This document shows, in pieces, positions 1 to 5,970 of a stretch of DNA of 7,816 nucleotides. This DNA comes from JBOFSR01 sp051651645. Its GTDB lineage: Bacteria; Spirochaetota; Spirochaetia; Treponematales; Treponemataceae. How positions within the stretch are numbered: the stretch's first letter is position 1; every line of letters starts with the position of its first letter. The translations under genes and the position numbers were made by a program. The DNA lies in contig JBOFSR010000055.1 in the NCBI GenBank assembly GCA_051651645.1, forward strand, positions 1-7,816. Reading direction: 5' to 3'. The notes under the pieces are model-generated. The model was not told the origin of the DNA. It saw nothing but the letters and a program-made list of their open reading frames with translations, and made no database searches.

Positions 1-674
1 AAGGCGATATGACCTGCAAGAATTACCGTAAAGATTCCAAATATGGGCTCCACAATGCCAGACATTCCGCCTAAGAAAAATGCCTTTTTTTTGCTAAATC
101 CTTCCTTTAAAAGAGGCAATGATATTGCAGCACCTTCAGGAAAATTTTGCAAGCCCATTCCAATAGCAAGGGCGATTGCACTCATAAGCTCAGGAGTAAC
201 GCCGCTAATACCTAAAAAAGGAATACTTTGTGAAAAATCAATTGATTGTGATGCCAACGAAAAGGCAAGCCCCACAGCCATACCCTCGGGGATATTGTGC
301 AAGGTAACGGCAAATACGATTAAAAATGTTCTCCGCAGTTTTGAAGGAAGTCCTTCTTCTTCATTGGTTACAATATGCAAATGAGGAATAAGTCTGTCCA
401 GTAAGAGCAAGAAAGCGCCGCCTGCCACAAAACCAAGCCCAACAGCCAAAACAATTGACTGCCCCTGTTGACGAGCCATGTTTATTGCAGGAATTAAAAG
501 AGACCAAACAGAGGCTGCAATCATAATTCCCGCAGCAAAGCCTAAAAAAACTTTATTTATCGCCGCACTTATATTTTTTTTAAAGCAAAATACAACAGCC
601 GCTCCCAAAACAGTCATAAAAAAGGTAAAACCTGTTCCAGCTGCTGCAAATTGTATTTGTTGTACTATATTCAT
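1..674 (-). CDS. ZIP-family divalent metal transporter (ZupT/GufA-like), C-terminus beyond the left edge
   Basis: Inner-membrane carrier of the ZIP family, which brings Zn2+, Mn2+ or Fe2+ into the cytoplasm. About 224 residues are visible and the frame is still open at base 1; family members are usually about 260-270 residues, so some 40 are missing. Hydrophobic segments lie at about residues 10-30, 38-62, 72-93, 115-140, 160-185 and 195-218. The two signature metal-site motifs are present: HNIPEG at residues 126-131 and QNFPEG at 176-181. The stretch between helices 3 and 4 is short and has one His-x-His (residues 98-100) followed by an acidic patch. The ATG at 674-672 is chosen because GGAAGG sits 7 bases upstream; an in-frame GTG five codons earlier is less likely. 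It is divergent from the mannonate oxidoreductase and looks unrelated to uronate use. The family is clear; the metal cannot be told from sequence. Confidence 0.9.
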   Translation of the reverse strand, partial: MNIVQQIQFAAAGTGFTFFMTVLGAAVVFCFKKNISAAINKVFLGFAAGIMIAASVWSLLIPAINMARQQGQSIVLAVGLGFVAGGAFLLLLDRLIPHLHIVTNEEEGLPSKLRRTFLIVFAVTLHNIPEGMAVGLAFSLASQSIDFSQSIPFLGISGVTPELMSAIALAIGMGLQNFPEGAAISLPLLKEGFSKKKAFFLGGMSGIVEPIFGIFTVILAGHIA

Positions 675-733
675 TTTTATACCTTCCACTACTAGTCGTT
701 ACCTTAGAATAACAAATCTTTCTATAAAATAAA

Positions 734-742
734 AGTATATCA
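734..742 (-). promoter_or_regulatory. Probable extended -10 promoter of the ZIP transporter gene
   Basis: Read on the minus strand, TGaTATACT is an extended -10 element: TATACT at 739-734 matches five of six consensus bases and is preceded by TGn. No good -35 hexamer is found at the usual distance, which is typical of extended -10 promoters. Transcription would start near 727 and give a leader of about 50 bases. A short inverted repeat GTTAA/TTAAC (752-768) lies just upstream and could bind a regulator, but the arms are only 5 bp. Confidence 0.4.
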
Positions 743-767
743 GAAAAAAAAGTTAAAATTCGATTAA

Positions 768-986
768 CAAAACAGACGGAAAAAAGGACGTGGTGCTGCA
801 GATAAAATTCCTGTTTTTTGATTGCTGAACCGTGGTGACAAGGTTTATATCTGTATCGTAACAAACACAACCTCAAAGACTTTAGTCTCTATTATTAATG
901 AGAAAGTTCTTCCAGACAGTATTGTGTGTAGCGACTCATATGCAAGTTACAGCAAGCTCAAAGCGAGAGGTTTTAAGCTTTTTTAG
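768..986 (+). pseudogene. Remnant of an IS1595-family (ISXO2-like DDE) transposase
   Basis: One reading frame from 768 to 983 encodes a fragment that resembles the middle of ISXO2-like DDE transposases of the IS1595 family. It contains GRGAADKIPVF, then LLNRGDKVYI, then TSKTLVSIINEKVLPDSIV, and SDSYASYSKLKARGFK with the Asp (933-935) expected to be the second catalytic acid. The frame is broken by TGA at 819-821, where relatives have a Gly codon in 'VFGLL' (a GGA to TGA change would explain it), and it ends at TAG 984-986. The N-terminal helix-turn-helix/zinc-ribbon part, the first catalytic Asp and the C-terminal catalytic part are missing, and I found no terminal inverted repeats. It is a dead relic in the same direction as the downstream oxidoreductase. 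Family assignment is from recall of the motif pattern, not a search. Confidence 0.7.
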
Positions 987-996
987 TTTAACGGAG

Positions 997-1025
997 TTGC
1001 AAACCAAATGTAAATAATTTATAAT
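997..1025 (+). promoter_or_regulatory. Sigma70-type promoter of the mannonate oxidoreductase gene
   Basis: A TTGCAA -35 hexamer (997-1002, four of six consensus bases) is separated by exactly 17 bases from a perfect TATAAT -10 hexamer (1020-1025). The predicted start is near 1032, giving a leader of about 63 bases that carries the palindrome at 1051-1071 and the ribosome binding site at 1084-1088. The promoter begins only 10 bases after the transposase relic ends. Confidence 0.7.
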
Positions 1026-1050
1026 TTAGCTAAAAAGGAGCTGTTTTAAC

Positions 1051-1071
1051 TTAAGCGGTACAACCCCTTAA
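1051..1071. promoter_or_regulatory. Palindromic operator candidate in the mannonate oxidoreductase leader
   Basis: Two 9-base arms, TTAAGCGGT (1051-1059) and ACCCCTTAA (1063-1071), are inverted repeats with a single mismatch around the 3-base centre ACA. The core GGT-NNN-ACC has the spacing of operators bound by FadR-subfamily GntR repressors such as PdhR, a group that also includes the uronate regulators UxuR and ExuR. It lies at about +20 to +40 from the predicted transcription start, where a bound repressor would block elongation. There is no U-run after it, so it is unlikely to be a terminator. The regulator family is inferred; no regulator gene is in the window. Confidence 0.5.
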
Positions 1072-1094
1072 AATTTAATACTTAGGAGAATTGT

Positions 1095-1952
1095 ATGAAT
1101 ATCCCTTTTAAAGTTGATCTCAATGAAAAAGTTGTAGTAATTACTGGAGCAGGAGGCGTTCTTTGTTCAGAAATGGCTCATGCTTTAGCATTATGCGGAG
1201 CAAAGGTTGTTATTGCAACAAGATCCTTAAATTCTGCACAGCCAGTAGTTGATAGTATCATAGAAAAAAAAGGAACGGCAATGCCTGTTCTCTTTGATGT
1301 CTTAGACGAAAAAGCTATTTGTGCTGCAAGGGATGAAATCCTGCAAAAATGGGGAAGAATTGATATTTTAATAAATGGTGCAGGTGGAAACTCTCCCCAT
1401 GCTACAACTACAATGGAGTATTGCACGGAAGAAACGTTGCTAAACAAAAAAGATTCAGAAGTATCTTTCTTTGATTTGAATTTTGAAGATATGGTAAATG
1501 TAATGAATCTCAATTTTTTTGGAACACTGCTACCATCCCAAATTTTTGGTAAAATTATGGCTGAAAAAGGATGTGGTAATATTATTAATATATCTTCAAT
1601 GTCAGCATATACGCCACTAACAAAGGTTCCCCTCTATAGTGCCAGTAAAGCAGCTGTTTCTAATTTTACGCAATGGCTTTCAGTGCATTTTGCACCTATT
1701 GGAATTCGCGTAAATGGCATTGCACCAGGTTTTTTTGAAACTCACCAAAATAAAAAACTATTGCGAAATGAAAACGGCTCATTAACACCACGTGCTGAAA
1801 AAATCTTAAAAAGTACCCCCATGAATAAATTTGGTGTACCAGCAGATCTCATCGGAGCACTGTTATACCTTGCCTCAGATGAAGCATCAAGTTTTGTAAC
1901 AGGAACAATTATTCCAATTGATGGCGGGTTTTCAGCTTATTCTGGAGTTTAG
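1095..1952 (+). CDS. uxuB: SDR-family D-mannonate oxidoreductase (fructuronate reductase)
   Basis: Cytoplasmic NAD(P)-dependent enzyme expected to reduce D-fructuronate to D-mannonate, the step between UxaC and UxuA. The 285-residue protein is a short-chain dehydrogenase: cofactor-binding VITGAGGVLC at residues 15-24, NGAGG at 94-98, INISSMS at 164-170 with the catalytic Ser (167 or 168), YSASK at 181-185 giving Tyr181 and Lys185, a PG motif at 211-212, and the C-terminal TGTIIPIDGGFS. The glycine motif is TGxGGVLC rather than the classical TGxxxGxG. I recall that TGGGGVL-type motif, and the 20-30 residue insert around residues 100-130, from SDR mannonate oxidoreductases such as Bacillus subtilis UxuB (YjmF); E. 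coli UxuB belongs to a different, long-chain family. AGGAG at 1084-1088 sits 6 bases before the ATG. The gene is monocistronic and convergent with the uronate operon. Function rests on family and neighbours; another sugar-acid substrate is possible. Confidence 0.82.
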   Translation: MNIPFKVDLNEKVVVITGAGGVLCSEMAHALALCGAKVVIATRSLNSAQPVVDSIIEKKGTAMPVLFDVLDEKAICAARDEILQKWGRIDILINGAGGNSPHATTTMEYCTEETLLNKKDSEVSFFDLNFEDMVNVMNLNFFGTLLPSQIFGKIMAEKGCGNIINISSMSAYTPLTKVPLYSASKAAVSNFTQWLSVHFAPIGIRVNGIAPGFFETHQNKKLLRNENGSLTPRAEKILKSTPMNKFGVPADLIGALLYLASDEASSFVTGTIIPIDGGFSAYSGV

Positions 1953-1970
1953 TTTCTTAGTCCAATCTAC

Positions 1971-2014
1971 AAAAAAGATAGTCATAACAATTGGTTGCGA
2001 AGACTATCTTTTTT
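1971..2014. terminator. Bidirectional rho-independent terminator between convergent units
   Basis: The stem GATAGTC (1977-1983) pairs with GACTATC (2002-2008) around an 18-base loop. A run of six A precedes the left arm and a run of nine T follows the right arm, so the stem extends to 13 bp and gives a U-tract in either direction. It can end the oxidoreductase transcript on the plus strand (stop codon at 1950-1952) and the uxaC-dctM operon on the minus strand (stop codon at 2026-2024). Confidence 0.85.
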
Positions 2015-2023
2015 TTTCTCGCA

Positions 2024-3328
2024 TTACTTTATAAGACCCACAAACTTTGGTAAAAATGTTGATATTTCTGGTATGAAAACGATTAAAAATAATATTGCAA
2101 TAATGACAGCATAATATTTTACAATTTCCTTCATAACATCTTCAATTTTTAGCTTGGCAACTTTAACGCCCACAAAAAGAGTATTTCCTACAGGAGGAGT
2201 AATATTCCCAATACAGAGGTTAAATACAATCATAATACCAAATTGTACGGATGACATACCAAAACTTTTTACAATTGGCAAAAAAATAGGAGTAAAAATT
2301 AAAATTGCAGGAGTAACATCCATAAAAGTTCCAATAAGCAATAATAATAAATTCATCAAAAGAAAGATAATATATTTATTATCGGTGATGCTTAAAATTG
2401 ATGCTGAAATTGCCTGTGGTACACCCGTAAATGCCATGACCCACGACATAATTGTTGATACTCCAATTAACAAGATAATAACTCCCGTCATTTTAGCACT
2501 TTCTTCAAAAATTTTTATAAGTTGTTTCAGTGTTATAGTTCTGTAAAAAGCCATGGATAAAATCAAGCTATATACAACTGCAACGATGGATCCTTCGGTT
2601 GGGGTAAACACACCATTTATAATTCCACCAATAACTATGAATATTAAAGCTAGGGCTGGAATTGCATCAAAAAAAGAACGTATGACAACAGAAAGTTTCG
2701 CAATATTTTTTCCTTCTAGTCCTCTACTTTTTGCAAGAAAAAAGGTCAAAATCATACATCCGATTCCCCATAAAATACCTGGAATATAACCTGCAAGAAA
2801 TAAAGCAGCAACAGATGTTCCTCCACTAACAAGCGAGTATATAATCAAAGAATTTGAGGGCGGAATGAGCAATCCAGTAGGAGCCGTTGAAATATTTACC
2901 GTAGCTCCTAGGATAGGATCATACCCTTCTTCTTTCTCCATAGGGAGCAAAATTCCCCCCATAGCAGCACAGGCCGCAATAGAAGATCCTGAAATTGACC
3001 CAAACATCATATTACCTAAAATATTTGTTTGCATAAGAGATCCTGGAATTCGTCCTGTAAGAGATTGTGCAAAGGAAACAAGCTTTTTTGCAATCCCTCC
3101 TTGGTTCATAATATTTCCAGCTAATATAAAAAAAGGAATGGCAATTAAAGTAAAATTTGATATTCCAGAAAAAATTCGCTGTGCTCCTGTTATAAGCGTA
3201 TTATCAAATGCAAGCGAAGGTAGAATTGCCAAAATAGAAGCAAATCCAATACTAATAGCAATAGGAAAGCCCAATAGCAGTGCAATAATGAGGACAATAA
3301 ACATAATTAATGCTGTTGTTAAAACCAT
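2024..3328 (-). CDS. dctM: TRAP transporter large permease subunit (DctM)
   Basis: Large membrane subunit of a tripartite ATP-independent periplasmic transporter; it forms the sodium-driven transport channel and works with the DctQ and DctP proteins next to it, here probably for glucuronate. The 434 residues match the usual family length of about 425-430 and form some 11-12 hydrophobic segments. Family landmarks in order are GNIMNQGGIA (71-80), GSISGSS (110-116), the IPPSNS hairpin motif (155-160), TPTEGS (242-247), MDVTPAILIFTP (336-347) and the second hairpin motif TPPVGN (377-382). These two PPS/PPxGN regions line the transport site in known TRAP permeases. The ATG at 3328 has AAGGAG 7 bases upstream and starts one base after the dctQ stop codon, implying translational coupling. 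It is the last gene of the operon and is followed by the terminator at 1971-2014. Confidence 0.93.
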   Translation of the reverse strand: MVLTTALIMFIVLIIALLLGFPIAISIGFASILAILPSLAFDNTLITGAQRIFSGISNFTLIAIPFFILAGNIMNQGGIAKKLVSFAQSLTGRIPGSLMQTNILGNMMFGSISGSSIAACAAMGGILLPMEKEEGYDPILGATVNISTAPTGLLIPPSNSLIIYSLVSGGTSVAALFLAGYIPGILWGIGCMILTFFLAKSRGLEGKNIAKLSVVIRSFFDAIPALALIFIVIGGIINGVFTPTEGSIVAVVYSLILSMAFYRTITLKQLIKIFEESAKMTGVIILLIGVSTIMSWVMAFTGVPQAISASILSITDNKYIIFLLMNLLLLLIGTFMDVTPAILIFTPIFLPIVKSFGMSSVQFGIMIVFNLCIGNITPPVGNTLFVGVKVAKLKIEDVMKEIVKYYAVIIAILFLIVFIPEISTFLPKFVGLIK

Positions 3329-3329
3329 T

Positions 3330-3809
3330 CTAAATCTCCTTTTCTGAGTTACATAAAATATCTTTTATATTGAGTATCGAATATACACTAATTATGATGC
3401 CCGCCAGCGGAAGAACTGCATAAATGTAGCCCATGGGAATTCTCAAGGCTGGGGTTGTTTGTGTCATTGTGAGAGTTGTAATCGCAGAGCCACCACGAAG
3501 CAAGACTCCTATAGCAAAAAGCAAAATAGCGATTTCACTAAGTATGGCTAAAAATCGTTGATTTTTCTTATTGAGCTTTTCTACAAAGAAAACCATTTTC
3601 ATATGATCTCTTTTTCCAAAAATATAGGCTGCCGCAAGCATAGCCATCCAGGCAAAAGAATAAGATATTAATTCCTCAGAAATAGTGCTAGGGGATTTAA
3701 ATACATATCTTGCAGTAATTTGATACGTACCCATAACAGTCATAAAGACAAAAAGCGAAACACAAAAGCCTAGCAAAATCTTATCTAAAAACAATCGTAT
3801 ATTATTCAT
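3330..3809 (-). CDS. dctQ: TRAP transporter small permease subunit (DctQ)
   Basis: Small membrane subunit that associates with DctM in the inner membrane and helps dock the solute-binding protein. The 159 residues have four hydrophobic segments at about 10-30, 48-65, 86-104 and 126-146, the normal layout. Family landmarks are QITARYVF (30-37) followed by the acidic pair in SEEL (44-47), GKRDHMKM (65-72) and a Pro-Thr/Pro-rich entry to the last helix (TTPALRIPMGYIY, 118-130). Its ATG overlaps the end of dctP by 8 bases (ATGAATAA), and its ribosome binding site GGGAGGA lies inside the last codons of dctP, so the two should be translated together. Confidence 0.92.
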   Translation of the reverse strand: MNNIRLFLDKILLGFCVSLFVFMTVMGTYQITARYVFKSPSTISEELISYSFAWMAMLAAAYIFGKRDHMKMVFFVEKLNKKNQRFLAILSEIAILLFAIGVLLRGGSAITTLTMTQTTPALRIPMGYIYAVLPLAGIIISVYSILNIKDILCNSEKEI

Positions 3810-4830
3810 TTACATTCCTCCCTTCTCTTAAAGCTTTATCAACAGCCTGAATTTGATTATAAATTGATTGTATTTTTGTATTTGTGCTTAGAACCTCTTG
3901 GTGCAAAGGCAAAACACGCTCTTGAAAGGCTAATACATCAGGATAAAAAAACTCAACATTCATTTCTTTTGCTTGCTCGATGGCTTTGCTGATTGAAGCC
4001 CCCCAGGCATTTCGTTGAACTTGTGAAATAATATTAAAGCCTTGATTAAAAATAGAACGCTCTTCCTCTGAAAGATTTGTTAAAAAACGCTCATTTCCAA
4101 TAACAATATCTGGCACCATTTGATGCATATTATACGAATAATATTTGCACACTTCACCATGTTTATTACTCGTTAAAGCTAATTCATTGTTTTCTGCTCC
4201 ATCAATAACATTTTGTTGCAAAGCAGTATACACTTCACCAAAGCCCATCGGAGTTGCAGATCCTCCAAAGAGTTGCATCATACGGATATTTGATGCACTT
4301 TGCTGAACCCTAATTTTCAAGCCTTTCAAGTCATCAGGCTTTAAAATAGGAGCTTTCACCGTATAAAAACTACGCGATCCTGCGTCAAGCCATGCAACTG
4401 CCTCAAAACCAGATTTTTTGGTAGAAGTAAAAATTGGCTTAATTATATCTTGATTATCCATAACAGAATGATAGTGCTCTGTACTTGTAAAAAGATAGGG
4501 CAAGTTAAATATTTGATATATGGTATCAAAGCTTTCTAGTATAGCGTTGCTGGCAACAGTAAAATTAATTGCACCTGTTTGAGTTAACTCAACTGTGTTG
4601 ACTTGAGAGCCTAATAATTCACTAGGGAATATTTGCACATCATACTTTTCCCCTAAATTCTCCTCAATAAATTTTTCAAACGCTAGTAAGCCAATATTTG
4701 TTGGATGATCAGGGGCTTGATTATGCGAGACCCTAATAATTTGCTTATGATTTGCATTTGAACATGATACAAAAAAAATAATTGTAACAAATATGCATGT
4801 TTTTTTTAAAATGCTATTAAATTTATTCAT
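3802..4830 (-). CDS. dctP: TRAP transporter substrate-binding lipoprotein (DctP), probably hexuronate-specific
   Basis: Periplasmic substrate-binding protein that delivers an organic acid to DctQM. The 342 residues start with a lipoprotein signal: MNKFNSILKK, a hydrophobic stretch to about residue 21, then the lipobox FVSC with Cys23 as the lipid attachment site. A lipid anchor is common for spirochaete binding proteins, whereas most proteobacterial DctP proteins are soluble. The mature part has the DctP fold landmarks: RVSHNQAPDHPTN (33-45), LKIRVQQS (171-178) with Arg174 as the conserved carboxylate-binding arginine, and GFGEVYTALQQNVIDGAENN (196-215). The substrate is inferred to be D-glucuronate because the gene sits 24 bases after uxuA in the same operon; galacturonate or another sugar acid cannot be ruled out. 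GGAGG lies just upstream of the ATG. The signal region holds an A8 and a T8 tract on the coding strand. Confidence 0.92.
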   Translation of the reverse strand: MNKFNSILKKTCIFVTIIFFVSCSNANHKQIIRVSHNQAPDHPTNIGLLAFEKFIEENLGEKYDVQIFPSELLGSQVNTVELTQTGAINFTVASNAILESFDTIYQIFNLPYLFTSTEHYHSVMDNQDIIKPIFTSTKKSGFEAVAWLDAGSRSFYTVKAPILKPDDLKGLKIRVQQSASNIRMMQLFGGSATPMGFGEVYTALQQNVIDGAENNELALTSNKHGEVCKYYSYNMHQMVPDIVIGNERFLTNLSEEERSIFNQGFNIISQVQRNAWGASISKAIEQAKEMNVEFFYPDVLAFQERVLPLHQEVLSTNTKIQSIYNQIQAVDKALREGRNVNE

Positions 4831-4854
4831 TTTCCCTCCATTTTTTTATAAAAA

Positions 4855-5898
4855 CTAAATTTTAGAAAGAGTTTCCCAAATTCCTGTTATATAGCTTGCA
4901 CCCAAGGCTCTATCATATAAACCATACCCAGGCTTTCCTGTTTCCCCCCAAATCATTCTACCATGATCTGGACGTAAGTATCCATCAAATTGATTTTTAT
5001 AAAGCACTTTCATAATTTCGACAATATCAAGAGAGCCACAACCAGAATAATGAGCTGATTCTTCAAAACTCACGCCATCAGAAAGCAGCTTTACATTTCT
5101 GACATGAATAAAATGGATTCTTTTCATTGAACTATATTTATCAACAAGCTTTGCCATATTGTTAAAGCTTGCACAACCTAATGATCCTGTACAAAGCGTT
5201 AAACCATTATACGGACTATCAACAAGCTTTAGAAACTTATCAATATTTTCTTCTTTAGTAATAATTCTGGGTAAACCAAAAATAGACCATGGTGGATCAT
5301 CAGGGTGAATAGCCATTTTAACACCCGCTTTCTCTGCTACGGGAATAATCTCTTTGAGAAATAATTCAAGGTTTTTCCACAATCCTTCTTCCCCAATTTT
5401 TTTATAACTACTAAACAATTCAGCTAGCTGCTCTTTTGAATAGCTAGAATCCCAGCCTGGCAAAGACAAATTACTGTTTAAAGGATCCAAGGCATCCACT
5501 TGATTTTTATAGTAAACCAATGTTTTAGATCCATCATCCAATTCTTTGTCAAGCTGTGAGCGTGTCCAGTCAAATACAGGCATAAAATTGTAGCAAATAA
5601 CTTTAACGCCAGCTTTTCCTAAGTTAATAATATTTTGTTTATAGTTTTCAATAAACTTAGTGCAATCTCCCCTTCCTAGCTTAATATCCTCATGAACAGG
5701 TACACTTTCAATAACATCAAACCGAAGCCCAGCTTTTTCAATACGATCTTTTAAATTTGTAATTTTATCCATCGGCCAGACATCCCCAACGGGCACATCA
5801 TAAATAGCAGTTACAATCGTATTCATTGTAGGAATTTGGCGAATGTATTCCAATGTCACAGGATCAGACTCTCCATACCACCGAAAAGATAATTTCAT
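4855..5898 (-). CDS. uxuA: D-mannonate dehydratase (UxuA)
   Basis: Cytoplasmic metal-dependent (Fe2+/Mn2+) dehydratase that converts D-mannonate to 2-keto-3-deoxy-D-gluconate. At 347 residues it is the shorter form found in many Gram-positives and spirochaetes; the E. coli enzyme has 394. The TIM-barrel metal ligands can be placed at His198 (AIHPDDPP), Cys236 (LTLCTGSLG), His265 (HFIHVRNV) and Asp311 (RPDHGR), nearly the same numbering as the structurally known Streptococcus suis enzyme. The C-terminal GYGLYDRALGASYITGIWE is also typical. All the ligands are intact, so the enzyme should be active. The ATG at 5898 follows AAGGAG by 6 bases. It lies 70 bases after uxaC and 24 bases before dctP in the same direction. 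Confidence 0.96.
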   Translation of the reverse strand: MKLSFRWYGESDPVTLEYIRQIPTMNTIVTAIYDVPVGDVWPMDKITNLKDRIEKAGLRFDVIESVPVHEDIKLGRGDCTKFIENYKQNIINLGKAGVKVICYNFMPVFDWTRSQLDKELDDGSKTLVYYKNQVDALDPLNSNLSLPGWDSSYSKEQLAELFSSYKKIGEEGLWKNLELFLKEIIPVAEKAGVKMAIHPDDPPWSIFGLPRIITKEENIDKFLKLVDSPYNGLTLCTGSLGCASFNNMAKLVDKYSSMKRIHFIHVRNVKLLSDGVSFEESAHYSGCGSLDIVEIMKVLYKNQFDGYLRPDHGRMIWGETGKPGYGLYDRALGASYITGIWETLSKI

Positions 5899-5931
5899 TT
5901 TTACTCCTTATTTTATTAATAACAACTTAAA

Positions 5932-5970
5932 AATACTGATACATCTTTATAGCAAAGACAAATCAGTATT
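5932..5970 (-). promoter_or_regulatory. Intra-operon hairpin overlapping the uxaC stop codon
   Basis: On the minus-strand RNA, AAUACUGAU pairs perfectly with AUCAGUAUU (5970-5962 with 5940-5932). After a 3x3 internal loop that can form two G-U pairs comes an inner UCUUU/AAAGA stem (5958-5954 with 5948-5944) closed by a 5-base loop. The 5' arm takes in two bases of the uxaC TAA stop, and the 3' arm runs into five U. It resembles a weak terminator or mRNA-protecting hairpin between uxaC and uxuA, which could lower expression of the downstream genes or stabilise the uxaC message. Confidence 0.55.

Larger units (their letters stand above)
675..1094. other. Divergent intergenic region with a transposase relic and two promoters
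   Basis: This 420-base stretch between the ZIP gene and the mannonate oxidoreductase has no intact gene. It holds the ZIP promoter region (about 734-742, minus strand), a decayed IS1595-type transposase piece (768-986, plus strand), the oxidoreductase promoter (997-1025) and an operator-like palindrome (1051-1071). The open frame on the minus strand that spans 580-876 is out of frame with the ZIP gene and is not coding. Confidence 0.7.

Noticed and set aside
43..384. 113-codon open frame on the plus strand
   Set aside because: It is the antisense of the ZIP transporter gene, whose minus-strand frame holds HNIPEG and QNFPEG.
698..713. GTTA/TAAC inverted repeat in the ZIP leader as a metal-regulator site
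   Set aside because: Arms are only 4 bp in an AT-rich leader and match no known Fur, Zur or MntR pattern I can recognise.
580..876. 98-codon open frame on the minus strand
   Set aside because: It overlaps the first part of the ZIP gene in another frame, is rich in Cys/Tyr/Phe as expected of a shifted frame, and has no recognisable domain; the ZIP frame carries the family motifs.
1033..1048. AAAAGGAG as the ribosome binding site of a leader peptide
   Set aside because: No ATG, GTG or TTG follows at a workable distance.
2865..3347. 160-codon open frame on the plus strand
   Set aside because: It is the antisense of dctM, whose frame has all the TRAP permease motifs; no independent ribosome binding site or known domain.
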